DNA of 64,000 nt from Anoplopoma fimbria (lineage: Eukaryota; Chordata; Actinopteri; Perciformes; Anoplopomatidae): assembly GCF_027596085.1 (NCBI RefSeq), contig NC_072451.1, positions 2,083,377 to 2,147,376 on the forward strand. Reading direction: 5' to 3'. The first letter of the stretch is position 1, and the number at the start of each line of letters is the position of its first letter. This document shows positions 13,047 through 25,800 of this stretch, piece by piece. The translations under genes and the position numbers were made by a program. The notes beneath the pieces are model-generated. The model worked only from the letters and a program-made list of their open reading frames with translations, was not told the origin of the DNA and did not search any database.

Positions 13047-13093
13047 ATGTTTCGACAAACGAAGGCGGTTCTCCGGAAACTTCGACATCTGAG
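13047..13093 (+). CDS. pitrm1: pitrm1 exon 1 (start codon, presequence)
   Basis: The ATG opens [15 protein letters not shown], a basic amphipathic-looking leader. The exon ends in AG before GTAAAT (phase 2). Confidence 0.85.
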
Positions 13094-13391
13094 GTAAATA
13101 ATAAGTAATAAGCGTGAATGTACTCTTTGTTGAGTGTTGCTAATTCATTAAATGCAATTTGTTTGTGCTGTTTACGTCATAATGTCGCGACAACATTCAC
13201 TGGATAAGAAAAGGATGCTTTGACCTCTGTGGAAATGTTGCATTGTTTTATACTGATGCAACCGCACATAGGAACCAATGTTCAGCCTCCTGACAGCAGT
13301 CTCCACACGAGCCCACATTGGTGTAACACCGCGTTATGTTACCATTCATTCTATATGTGTGTGTGTGTGTGTGTATATATATATGTGTGTG

Positions 13392-13446
<55 letters not shown>

Positions 13447-13467
13447 GTGTGTGTATATATGTGTGTG

Positions 13468-13515
<48 letters not shown>

Positions 13516-13771
13516 GTATATATATATCAATACTATATATGTAATATATATACATATATATGTGTGTGTATGTGTGTGTATGTATATTTATATATATACA
13601 TATATATATATATATGTGTATATGTATGTTTACATGTATGTATATGTATGTATACACATATATATAAAACTGTTATACTAGGGTGGGTATATATATATAT
13701 ATATATACACATAAATATATATATAGTTGAGTGTCTTCCGTATTGTCTGACACATCCACACAGTATATATA

Positions 13772-13807
<36 letters not shown>

Positions 13808-16800
13808 GGAAGACACTCAACGCTGTAAAATCTGGAGATACGAAATCTGCTTTTGTTTGTGCAAAGATGGGCGATTTATTCTTTATGCTATTAACTATTT
13901 TCTTCTCCCAGTTTTAATGGACAGCAGCATGCATGGAGGCTCAAGAGCACTTCAGCAAAAGAGAGGGCAAGTCAGTACCAACCAGGACAGAAAATCAATG
14001 GATTTACAGTCAAAGAGGTAAACTTAGCTTGATTATAAAGTAATGTATGAAAAATACTCTGCAAGTAAATCAGCCATTTTCTGGTTGAATTTTAAAAGGA
14101 CGAACCATCAATTATGATTTAATTGTACAACTTTGTTCAGATTGCTTCAGATCAGACCTTGACCCTTAATGGAAGTGTCTACTTCTATCAAACAAATGGT
14201 AATTTAAGATGCTAATTCTGTTTTTGTTTTTTTCACAGGTTGTAGTTGTCCCTGACTTGTTTCTCACAGCAGTGAAGTTAAGCCACGATAAAACTGGAGC
14301 TCAGTACCTCCATGCAGCCAGAGATGACTCCAATAACCTCTTCAGGTTGGTTGAAATGTGTTCCAGCACTACCACTTATTTATATATTTTCTCCGTATTC
14401 ACACTTAACCGCAGCATGACTTTGAAATGGTTTGTTGATACAACAGCAGCTTAGTATCAGCACATCCTTGTACAAAAGAAACAAACGCTCAGATGTTTCT
14501 TATACTTGTTTCAGTGTCCAGCTCAGAACGACCCCCATGGACAGCACGGGGGTCCCACACATCCTGGAGCACACGGTGCTTTGTGGATCTCAGAAGTATC
14601 CCTGCAGAGACCCTTTCTTCAAGATGCTCAACAGGTCGCTGTCCACCTTCATGAACGCTTTCACAGGTACAGAACATTAATCTGGACCTAAATGTACCAA
14701 GAGACCTGTGAGCAAAGAAGTTGGAAAAATGCATGTTTATAATCAATAGGAAATAAACCAGTGACGAAGGATGTAGTCCGTTTGACTTTTACCGTTTGAA
14801 TGCTTGTACATGGAAACAATTTAGTGGTTTAGTTAACCAGTAGTTTTTATAATAGTTCTTAATAGTAGGACTTACTCTGTTAGACTTGTCCCAGTAGTAT
14901 AGATTTTACAGGCCAGAATATATTGATATATATATATATTTGTATTCCAGCTGGTATGTTTGGACTCTTTTAAAGTTGAATTATAGTTATTTAAGTATTG
15001 AAAAAAAAAAAGTTTGATTGAACATAATCTTCCGTCATTATTTCCCTATTCAGCTTTAGAAGAAAATAAAAAGAGTTCCTCATATTTTTGGGTTCAGCTT
15101 TAGAAGAAAATAAAAAGAGTTCCTCATATTTTTTGGTTATTTCTTATGTTGTTGATGAGCTTTTTGCATGTGTTTGTGTCTGTTTGTTTGTTTGCTTCCT
15201 TGTGAACAGCCAGTGACTACACCATGTATCCGTTCTCAACCCAAAATGGGAAGGACTTCCAGAATCTTCTGTCTGTCTATCTGGATGCAGTTTTCTTCCC
15301 TTGTTTACGAGAGCAGGATTTCTGGTGAGTTTTGACTAAATGGCTCACTTTAATCTCACAAAGTACATAGCCAAAGCTAACTTTTGTGATTTAGTCTTTT
15401 AACATTAAGTTTCTCACTGTTTTGCCTAACAGTAAACAGACCAATAATTAGAAAAGATCACTTGGCCGGTCTGTAACGGTCTAGTTTGACTCTGTATGTC
15501 TTGATTTCTCAGGCAGGAGGGCTGGAGGTTGGAGAATGAAAACCCCACAGATCCCAACTCCCCTCTGGTGTTTAAAGGAGTGGTGTTCAATGAAATGAAG
15601 GGAGCTTTCGTAAGTACACACTTTCCCAGTCGGTGTCATTGATATTTCATATGCACAACAAATATCTGTTCTATACAATGTTTTGTTAGGTATTGTCACG
15701 GTGTAAAATCGGCAACATTTTATCCAGAAATTAGTTTGTCCTACTTATTATACTAATACATTCATGTAATGTACAACTACAACACAGATAAACAGTTTTC
15801 TTTTTGCTTTTCTTAAAGAAAATATATTGTGATCAAGTAAAAACAAAGCAAAGCTGCACAAGGAAAACAAGGACAAGGACAGATAAAAACATGAACCACG
15901 GAACGCATCTGGTCCGACACCCAGTGACTGAGGGGACTGTTAAGAAAAACAAACGGACAATTCTTTCATAAAATACAATTTATTGATATAACCATGCAAT
16001 ATCCTCAGCTAGATAACAACAACGGCATAATGCTACTGTTTCCAAATAAAAAAATATTGGTATTAATCAGAGCACTCACATAACAAAGCAGTAGCAGGGC
16101 ACTAAATATATTTTGAATTTATGAAATATTCTCCGTCAAATCATCCGGGCAGGGTCTGTAGAAACAGCTGTTTGTGTCTCTCAGAATCTGACATAATAAT
16201 TTGTGAGTGTCTTCGTGTGTTTTTTTTATTTTTACAGTCGGAGAACGAGCGCGTGTACGCCCAGCACCTCCAGAACAAGCTGTTTCCAGACCACACCTAC
16301 TCCGTGGTGTCGGGAGGGGAGCCTCTAGCCATCCCCGACCTCACATGGGAGCAACTCAAACAGTTCCACGCCACACACTACCACCCCAGCAACGCCAGGT
16401 AGAGCAACGCACACTCACACAGCCTGGAAGAGAACAGGAAATATGTAGTGTTATGTTTCTATCAACTCCTGCAGATCATTCTGGTATTTGTTGTTTTTTA
16501 AAAAAATATTTTCTGCTAGTTTAAAGCATAAACCCAGTGTCATGGTGTCAAACGTTTGAAACAGACAGTCAGTTTTTTTCCCTCTCCATCCATATGATAA
16601 AAGAAAAAAGAGTTCTTATCATTCTTAAAAAGACACATGCTGCAGTGACGGGACAGAAAACATGCAGCTTTTAAGATTTGACTTATTTGTTTATAAAAAA
16701 ATTCCCTAAAAGAAACTTCAATGCATTCTTCAGATTCTTCACTTATGGAGATTTGCCGTTGGAGCAGCACCTGGAGCAGATTGAACAGGAAGCTCTGTCC

Positions 16801-19800
16801 AAGTTTGAACGCATCAACCCGAACACCGAGGTCCCGTCCCAGCCGCACTGGAGCAGCCCTGTGAGTTCATAATACAGATATATATTAATATTATTATTTC
16901 ACATCATCATGTATTTTAATTATCACTTGCATGCATGGTTCCATTGTTTTTATTTTTAGAAACAGAAATGTGTTGAATAGTCAGTGTGATCTCACTGTGA
17001 GTCTCCTCGGTTTCCCAGAGAGAAGACCATGTGACCTGCAGCCCTGACGCCATGGCTCCAGATCCAGCCAGGCAGGACACGCTGTGTGTGAGCTACCTGC
17101 TGGGAGAGTAAGATCACATCATCGCTCTCTTATCTCCTGCTGGGTTTCACAGACATTTGTATTTTCTCATTTTAGTAGGATGGCATTTATGAGATTCTGA
17201 ACTACAGATTCTGCATCCTCTGTTTTTTCTGATCTCATTTGACCCTTGTTCCAATCGTTGAGTTGACAGATTTTCAGGGGGTTTCTTCCTAGAGTTCTCT
17301 TTAAAAAGTGAAGCCTTGACTCTGCTCTGTTATTCAGTAACACCTGATCTCTTCTGTTTTCTCTCTGCAGCATCACGGACACCTTTGAAGGATTCACCCT
17401 CGGCCTGCTCTCGTCTCTGATGATCTCTGGACCAAACTCTCCCTTCTACAAGGCTCTCATCGAACCCAAGATAGGAACCGACTTCTCTTCTGTCGTAGGG
17501 TGTGCACATTTGAGGCTTTGAGATAATAACAGCAAACCTGTAATTTACTCAGATGGGATCAGTTACGACTTGATTTCACTTGTGTGGTTGAAAAGCTAAC
17601 TTATTGTCCAGCTCATCTTTGGGATAAAACAAATCATCTAAAAGGGAAATATCACCAACTTAAATGTGGATTTGAAATTAGCATTGATGCTAAATGTAGT
17701 CCGTAGAAGCCATACATTTTCAGCGTGCAATATATTGACTGAGAAAGCCGAGTTCTCCTGCTTGCAGAGCCGTGGTTGCAGTGCCTACATTTACCAGGAT
17801 GCATTGCAAATGAGCTTCTGACGCCTGGAGGCTATATCCTCTTTTATGACTACAGCAGCTGCAGCCTTGGCATCTCTCTGCTACATTTCTTCTGCCGTAT
17901 TCTCTGGCTTTAATAAATACAGCCAAAAAACATGTATCTTTGTCCATAACGTCCTCTCAACTTGTGTTTTGGGATTTCATTTTCGCTGTTGCAAATGTAG
18001 CTACAAGCGGAGAGAACGAGGAAGTAGCCTGAGATATCCTGTAGTTCTTTCTTGCAATCAACTACGTCACTTTCACTGCAAATGACGGAGTTGGATGCAG
18101 GAAGAGAAACATATTTTTCAGCTGCAATCTCAGCTTCCTCGGTCAATAGAGCAGCTACTGAGTGATTTATTTCCTCAGTCGACAACATTTATCATCAGCA
18201 CCCTTTTGGAAATCCACATAAAAAGTGTTTGACCTCTTGTCTTTGATACAGTGCTGTTTAGCATCCATGACTTTCATGCAGAGCGTGTTGAAATGTCCCG
18301 TTGTGCAGATACGATGGCAGCACCAAGGAGGCGTCGTTCAGCATCGGCCTGCAGGGGATGGCCGAGGAGGACGCGGAGAGAGTGAAACAAATCATCAGCC
18401 AAACCATCGATGACATCATAGAGTAAGTACCCCCGTCATACTGGGTACTTTGGCTTTTATTTTATGGCTTGATATTAAATATGCACTCCTTGGTTTGAGG
18501 AGTACAACTCAAAGTTGCTGACGGAATAATTTATTTGACGAATCAAATCTTGGTTTAATTAAGCCATAAAATATTTGATGAAACTGTCTATCATTCAAAT
18601 TTGCACTGGTTTAACTGGTATTACTTCTTTTAATATTGCATAATATTACATTTATGTTTTACATTTAGATTTCATGTGCAATATTTATTTTTATTATACA
18701 ATGTGCAATATTTTTTCTTCTACTTCTTCTCAGTATCACTGACAAAATCACCCTCAATATCATGCTCTATATTACTTTTCTATTATAGTTTCTATTAGGC
18801 ACTGGTGTTGTATGACTTCTTATACACTTTATATTTTTACTCTTGTATTAAATCTTTGTTGCTGTCATTTACTTTTACTTTATTTATTTAACTTACTCTT
18901 ATTGTCAGTAAAACATCGTTCACACTTATGAACTGTTATTCTATTGTTCATATATGTTTATATATAAATAGTTTTTTGCTTTTATTTCTGTAATCTTTAA
19001 TCAAACTCTGGCAGAAGAATTTTCCTCCGGGATTAATAAAGTTCTTTCTTATCTCATCTTATTAACTAGAGAAGGCTTTGAGGAGGAAAGAATCGAGGCT
19101 CTCCTCCATAAGATTGAGATCCAGATGAAACACCAGTCCACAAACTTCGGCCTGTCTCTGGCCTCGGTGAGTTCACTGCTGTTTATCTGGAACCTTCATT
19201 TTGTTTCCACAACCACAAGGACACTACGCGTATTTATAACTCCTCATGTGGGAGGTATGTTAGCAATACTGAGGATGTTTGTGAGCAAGAACTCTTCTAA
19301 AACTCTTGTTTTCCTTAAAAACATGTACACATACCTCAAAATGTTTAATTAATTATATATATATGGGCCTGAGAATAATTAATCATGCCATGATTTCCAG
19401 AGCAGCTGTTTTTATGTGTTTGTTTCCTCGCTGTTGACATTTAGTTTGTGTGTTTTTGTGTGTGTTTTAAAGTACATAGCCTCATCGTGGAACCATGACG
19501 GCGACCCGGTGGAGCTGCTGCAGATCAGCGACAGCGTTGCCAAGTTTAGACAAGCCCTGGAGGAAAACCCCCGCTTCCTGCAGGACAAAGTCAAACACTA
19601 CTTTAAGGTGAATGAAACCAGCTCTATGCAGTTTAATGCAGAGAGAAAAAGGACCGACAGCAGATTCATACAGTATCTTGATGTGATAAACTGGAGGATT
19701 GCAGGATTGCACTGACTCCGAGGAGTTGGGAATTTTGAGACAGGTGGGAGAGAGAGAAGGAAAAACATACATTATGTACTTGAAATATTTATTTTTCACT

Positions 19801-22800
19801 AACAAAATATAATAATTGATAATCTGTAAACCCCAAATCATGTAAAGGCCAAGTATTGCAGGGGTGTTCTATTGTTGGACCTCTTAAATGGACATGTACA
19901 GACTGTTCCTGTAATAAAATGTAATCTTTTATCCATCATCAAATACAGTAAAACTTTATTTTCCAGTTGTATTTATCAGGTGACATCTCCCAGCATCCTC
20001 TACAGTAAGAGGTCAAAGGTCACAACAGCAGCCCTGGTGCTAGTCTCTGTCTCCAGTGGCTCTACCTCAGGCCCTCTAGTTGAATTAAAAGCATTAAAGG
20101 CTAATTCCTGCTTTTTTTCTCCCCCTGTCCTTCGGCCCTGCAGGAGAACACTCACAGACTGACTCTGTCCATGAGCCCAGACGAGGCCTACCTGGAGAAG
20201 CAGGCCAAGGTCGAGGAGGAGAAGCTCCAGAAGAAGATCGACGCTCTGTCTGACAGTGACAGAAAAGAGATCTATGAGAAAGGTAACGATTATTTCACTA
20301 TGTGGGGGATTCTCTTATTTCCTCCTTAAAATTCACAAAGCATGAATCAATAAAAACTAATTATTTGTCGCTGTTGAACACTCTTTGATCCTAACCCTAT
20401 GAAATCACAGAAAACTTTATTGGCTGCTTGGTAGGGCACTCACTATAGAAAATATTTTCACCTTTTCTTCGAGAGAAGGGTAGGAGGGGGCAATATTTTA
20501 TTTTATAGATATTTTGCAGTACTTTACCAGTCTTTTTTATTAGTTTTTATGAACATTTTTACAAAAATAAAAGCAATTCCAACAGATAAACACAATTACT
20601 GGATAAAAAAGAGACAGAGCGTCATGTGAATATACAGAAAACAGGTTCTTTAAAGTTGAGCAAGAGTTGGCCTTCAATATTTAAGAAGTTTCTTCAGGGA
20701 ATTAGCTCTCAATTCTTTTTTTTTCTCTCAGTATTTGTCGATTAAATTGAATCTGATCAAACTGTTGTAAATTCTAATTCTTGATATCATTGTTTTTTTT
20801 TCTTCTTGGAAAGGTCTGGAGCTGCTGGCTGTTCAGAGTAAAACCCAGGATGCCTCCTGTCTGCCTGCACTCAAAGTGTCCGACATTGAGCCCACGATCC
20901 CCATCACTCCTGTTCACATCGGCACTGCAGGTACAGCACACAACACACCACAGTCCATATGGTGTTTTTGGCATCATCAAGAGCGTTTGGTGAAACTCTC
21001 CTAATCTCCACAGACGGAGTACCGGTTCAGTTCTGTGAGCAGCCGACCAATGGCTTGGTTTACTTCAGAGCCATGTGCAGCCTCAACACGCTGCCAGAGG
21101 ACCTCCAGCTTTATGTCCCGCTCTTCTGCAGCGTTATTACCAAGTGAGTTCATCGGTCCGTCTGTAAGACCAGAACCAGATCCATAATACACTGATAAAG
21201 TTTAGAATTTGTCATTTTTTTGTCATCTATCATGTTTGTTTCCCTGATTGTGTCCATACTGAATGTACAACTTCACAAAAAACATATTGGAGGTAGTTTT
21301 TATGAAGCAGATTGAGCCAGTTAAACTTTTTTTTTTTCATTTATTTTGATGTTTCTTTATCGATCACAAGTTGAAAAGAGATTATAGAAGTTTGAGGCTC
21401 CAAAAGACTGACGTGGATCTTTGGGAAAAATGCTGCACCTCAATATCAGTATTAGTTTTACTGTAATTAAAGACAGAAAGACAGTTTCCTTTGTGTATAT
21501 TTAGACTGTAAAAGCTTCCCAGCATGCAAAGCACATGTTACAGACTGGATGTGTTTTCTGTTTGTGTGATCAGGATGGGCTGTGGAGCTCTGGACTACAG
21601 GCAGCAGTCCCAGCAGAAGGAGCTGAGGACAGGGGGCATGTCCGTCTCCACCCAGGTCACACAGGACTCCACCCAGCTGGACATGTACGAGCAGGTCAGT
21701 GAATCTGTGTCTGAAACAACACACCGAAGCCCAGAAAGGAAACCTACTGATTTCAATCCCTAGTGCTCTGTGTGCCGATAACATATCAAGGTCCTGCTGC
21801 AACCCAAATCAGAAAATCAGAAATGTCCAGACCCGGCCTTCAGTCCAGTTTGGGTCCCTGATTTCGGCCTAGTGCATGCTGGGATATTCCCAAGCCCATT
21901 GCCTCTCACAATGAATTTTGTGACTCTCATTGGCTCTGTGCTCTCTGTTTCAGGGCGTCCTCCTGTCCTCCTCCTGCCTGGAGAGGAACCTCCCTCACAT
22001 GTTTCAGCTGTGGAGCGACGTATTCAACAGGTTTGTCCTCCAACACTTCCTGTCACCTGCAGCTAGAGACCATACTGACACGAGTTCAAGTTCCAAAAGC
22101 AGAAAGAAAACTGACCTTGTTCTTACATCCGTCAAATCTTCTAGCCCCCACTTTGACGACGAGGAGCGCCTCAGAGTGCTGGTGATGATGTCAGCGCAGG
22201 AGTTGGCCAATGGGATCTCCTACTCTGGTCACATGTACGCCATGACCCGCTCAGGAAGACACCTGACTCCTGCAGGATACCTCAACGAGACGTTTGGTGG
22301 GATGGAACAGGTACTGAGCAGTAAATGCATAAGAAGTGATGATAGTTTCACTGACCTTGTGTCTTTTGAATCCTGTCTATATCAAATAGTGGTGATGTGT
22401 GGTGGGGTGTTTGTGTTGACATCTGCTGATTCTGATCACTTTGCAACTGCATTTTAGCCAAGATCTGACCAGTTTTATAATATACAATAGAGCGAAGAAA
22501 ATGCAAAAGTGACAAAAATGAGTTGTAAAATGTTCTGTTTGAATTTTGTTAAATCAACTAAAAATGTATTTGATTATTTTATCTCTGTTTTATTTACATT
22601 ATTCAGAAATGTGTTGTGGTACTCTCATTAACATTGTGTTAATGATTCAATGCTGTAGTGATAAGACTCTTTCTATGGGAGACCATTGTCTTCATGAGCT
22701 ACATTCTTTACATGTGCGAGAGATATTTCTTGTTTTTCTTTCCATTCTTTTTGCTTCTCAGTGCCGACAGTTTCTGTTTTGTGTTTTGATTATTTGAACC

Positions 22801-25800
22801 TCAGGTGAAGTTTATGAAGAGGATAGCAGAGATGTCCGACCTCAGCCAAGTCATCCGAACATTACCCAGGATCAAGAAACACCTTCTAAACCCTGACAAC
22901 ATGAGGTGGGTTTATATTTACTGCTGATATCATTTTTTATATGTTCAGTATTAGAAGCACAACTTACTGCTTTTTTTTTTTTTTTCAGTCTCTAGATTCA
23001 AGATCTCTACATTTATGTTTTTGCAATTACTGCAATTTAACAAAATGACTTTAGGGTATATTTGCTGCATATCATCTTCTACTTTTTTCACTTTTATTTC
23101 AAACATTTCCTCCACATAGGTGTGCAATCAACTCCACTCCACAGAAGGTGTCTGACACAGCGGCACAGTTGGAGAGTTTTATGAAGGAAGTCGCTGGTAA
23201 CAGGAAAACACGCAAACCTGTCAGAACGAATATTATTAAGGTAAGATATCAACAGACTGGACCAATGATCAAGGCAAAATATGTGTCATATTGAGTTGTT
23301 GATTAAATTAAATATAATATTTTATTTTGCTTTCCTTGTTGATTTTTTTTATTGCTTCATTAAAGAGGCCCCTAGACCCCCTGGACAACTCCGGACTGAG
23401 CAGGAAACTCATCTCAGTAAGTTCATCATTGCATTTCTTTTTTCATTTCTTTTATGTTTATATATTCCTGCCTTATTGAGCTTACTATAATAAACAAAAC
23501 AGGAGAACTGTACTTTTAGTTCTTAATATGTATTAAGATTACCAGTCTGGTGATGAGAGAAACAATGCTGTTATGATCAGGCTTGGGGAAAGACATTATT
23601 AAGATACCAAAAAAAGGAACGTTAAACTGTCAGTTACAGACAAAAAGATGTAATCAGATATATATATATACATACACACACACACATACATCTGAAAGTA
23701 AAGAACGATAATACTACCATGCACATGCAGACACATTACAACACTTTCTGACACGAGTCTCACCTTATGGCCCCTAAGGTTAGTGAATATGCCAATTATT
23801 GGACTTCTTGGATGATGACAGCATTTTAAGAGCTGTAAAGCAGAACTTGCACTGTACTGTGATATTTCTTCATAAACAAAATAATTTCTTAATAATTTCA
23901 GCATTTTTCTTTTCCCTTGTCTTGATTTGCACGTCCAAAAGTTACTGAAAGTAATCAAGTTACATCATGATATACTTAAATACTTCCATTCAGTTACTGA
24001 CTTCATTTTGTATTTAACAGCTAATTAGTAATTCTATCAGAATACATATTTAAATGATCGCTTCAGACCCTGCTTATGATTCATGAACGCCATAGTTGTC
24101 TACAACATACTGTTTATAAAACGACTCTGTACGTGAGCACCGTTACTGTCTAGTCTTGTTCTATTAATGATGAAACCCTTCTGAATCAGGATCAAGCAGT
24201 TTCTGTGTTTTTACTCTTTCATTTCACTTTTTCAGGAGGTGAATTTCCAGCCGTGTCAGATGAAAACGTTCTTCCAGATGCCCTTCCCTATAAACTTTGT
24301 CAGCGAGAGCATTCGTACGGTACCGTTCACCCACGAGGACTACGCCAGGTAACCACACCAGTGACACCACACCAGTGACACCACACCAGTGACACCACAC
24401 CAGTGACACCACACCAGTGACAAGCCAAGACACTAAAATGTTTATTTCTTATATCCTCAGTGTTTTCTCTCTCGCTGTCAGTTTGTGCATCTTGGCGAGG
24501 ATGATGACGGCGAAGTTTCTTCATGGAGAGATCCGGGAGAAGGGAGGAGCCTACGGGGGCGGGGCCAGGATGGGAGGAGGTCTTTTCACCTTTTACTCGT
24601 ACAGGTAGGCAGAGATTCAACACACTGAATTTACACAGCGTTGAAATGCATCTTGTCAAAAAACTGTATACAGAAATAGTGTACCATAATAATTACTAAT
24701 TTAAGTTTAATATTTCAAATATCCATTACACATGCCATCTCATTAAGGGATCGTCTTTCTTTAGAAACAAGTTGGTTCATAAGGAACATAAGAATTACAG
24801 CTGCAACAATAAGCAGATTGCTAGAAAATGTATCCACAATTATTTTGATTAACGATTTATTTGTTTTAAGTCCATTTTTGTCTTTAAATTCTCTGATTCC
24901 ATCGTTCTTCTTATTCTTTCTATTCTTAATCTCAAGTATTTGAAAGATGGATATCTTTGGGTTTTTGACAGTTTCTTTATCATAACAACACATTTAAAGA
25001 CTCCACCCTGCTCTTATTTTGTTATTTATCATTGTCTAAAATTGTTTAACCAAACACCAAATTGATTATTGAGAAAATAATCTATATATAAAACAGTGAT
25101 CATTTGACTTTCACAATGTGTTGAGCCTCACCTTTGTGTCTCATTCGTCTCTAAGGGACCCGAACTCGGTGCAGACCTTGTCTGCGTTCCGTAGAGGTGT
25201 GGACTGGGCCAAGTCGGGACAGTTCACCCAGCAGGACATCGATGAAGCCAAACTGTCGGTGTTCTCAGCCGTCGACTCACCGGTGGCCCCCGCAAGCAAA
25301 GGTGAGACTCCCACTGAGTTGAATCAGACGAATGAAGTGAGGGAAGCGAAGGAGCTGTTTGTTACCTTTTCACTTCAAATCTTCTGTGGCTACCACTGTT
25401 GCCTCCAAGAAAGAGGTGCCAGGTTCAATTCCCGGGCTGGACGGCCCTTCTGTGTGGAGTTTGCGTGTTCTTTCCGTGTCAGTGTGGGTTCTCTCTGGGT
25501 TCTCCGGATTACCCAGTGACCCTGAACAGGATTAGTGGTTAAAGATGATATATATGGATGTTTTTATAGTGGGGAAAAAAAGGAAAAGATGAATTATTAA
25601 TGAACATAACCGTTTGTTGCAGCCTTCAATTGTGTGCTTTGTCTTTTTGAATTGAAGCAGTTTGGGTTCTGCTGCTTTAAACGCCTCGTGATAGTTTTAT
25701 CAGCGTGTGTTTGTGTTGCAGGAATGGGTCGCTTCCTCAGCGGCGTCACAGACGAGATGCTGCAGAATCACAGAGAGAGACTCTTCGCCGTCAGTCACAA

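Noticed and set aside
13182..13191. TGTCGCGACA palindrome as a BANP-type promoter motif
   Set aside because: It differs from TCTCGCGAGA at two positions and lies in intron 1; not enough to call.
24352..24421. CRISPR-like array
   Set aside because: Direct tandem repeat without spacers in a eukaryotic intron.
25118..25519. 133-codon frame reading through pitrm1 exon 25 into the intron
   Set aside because: The exon ends at GTGAGA (25302) and joins exon 26 in frame; the extension runs into a SINE-like repeat.
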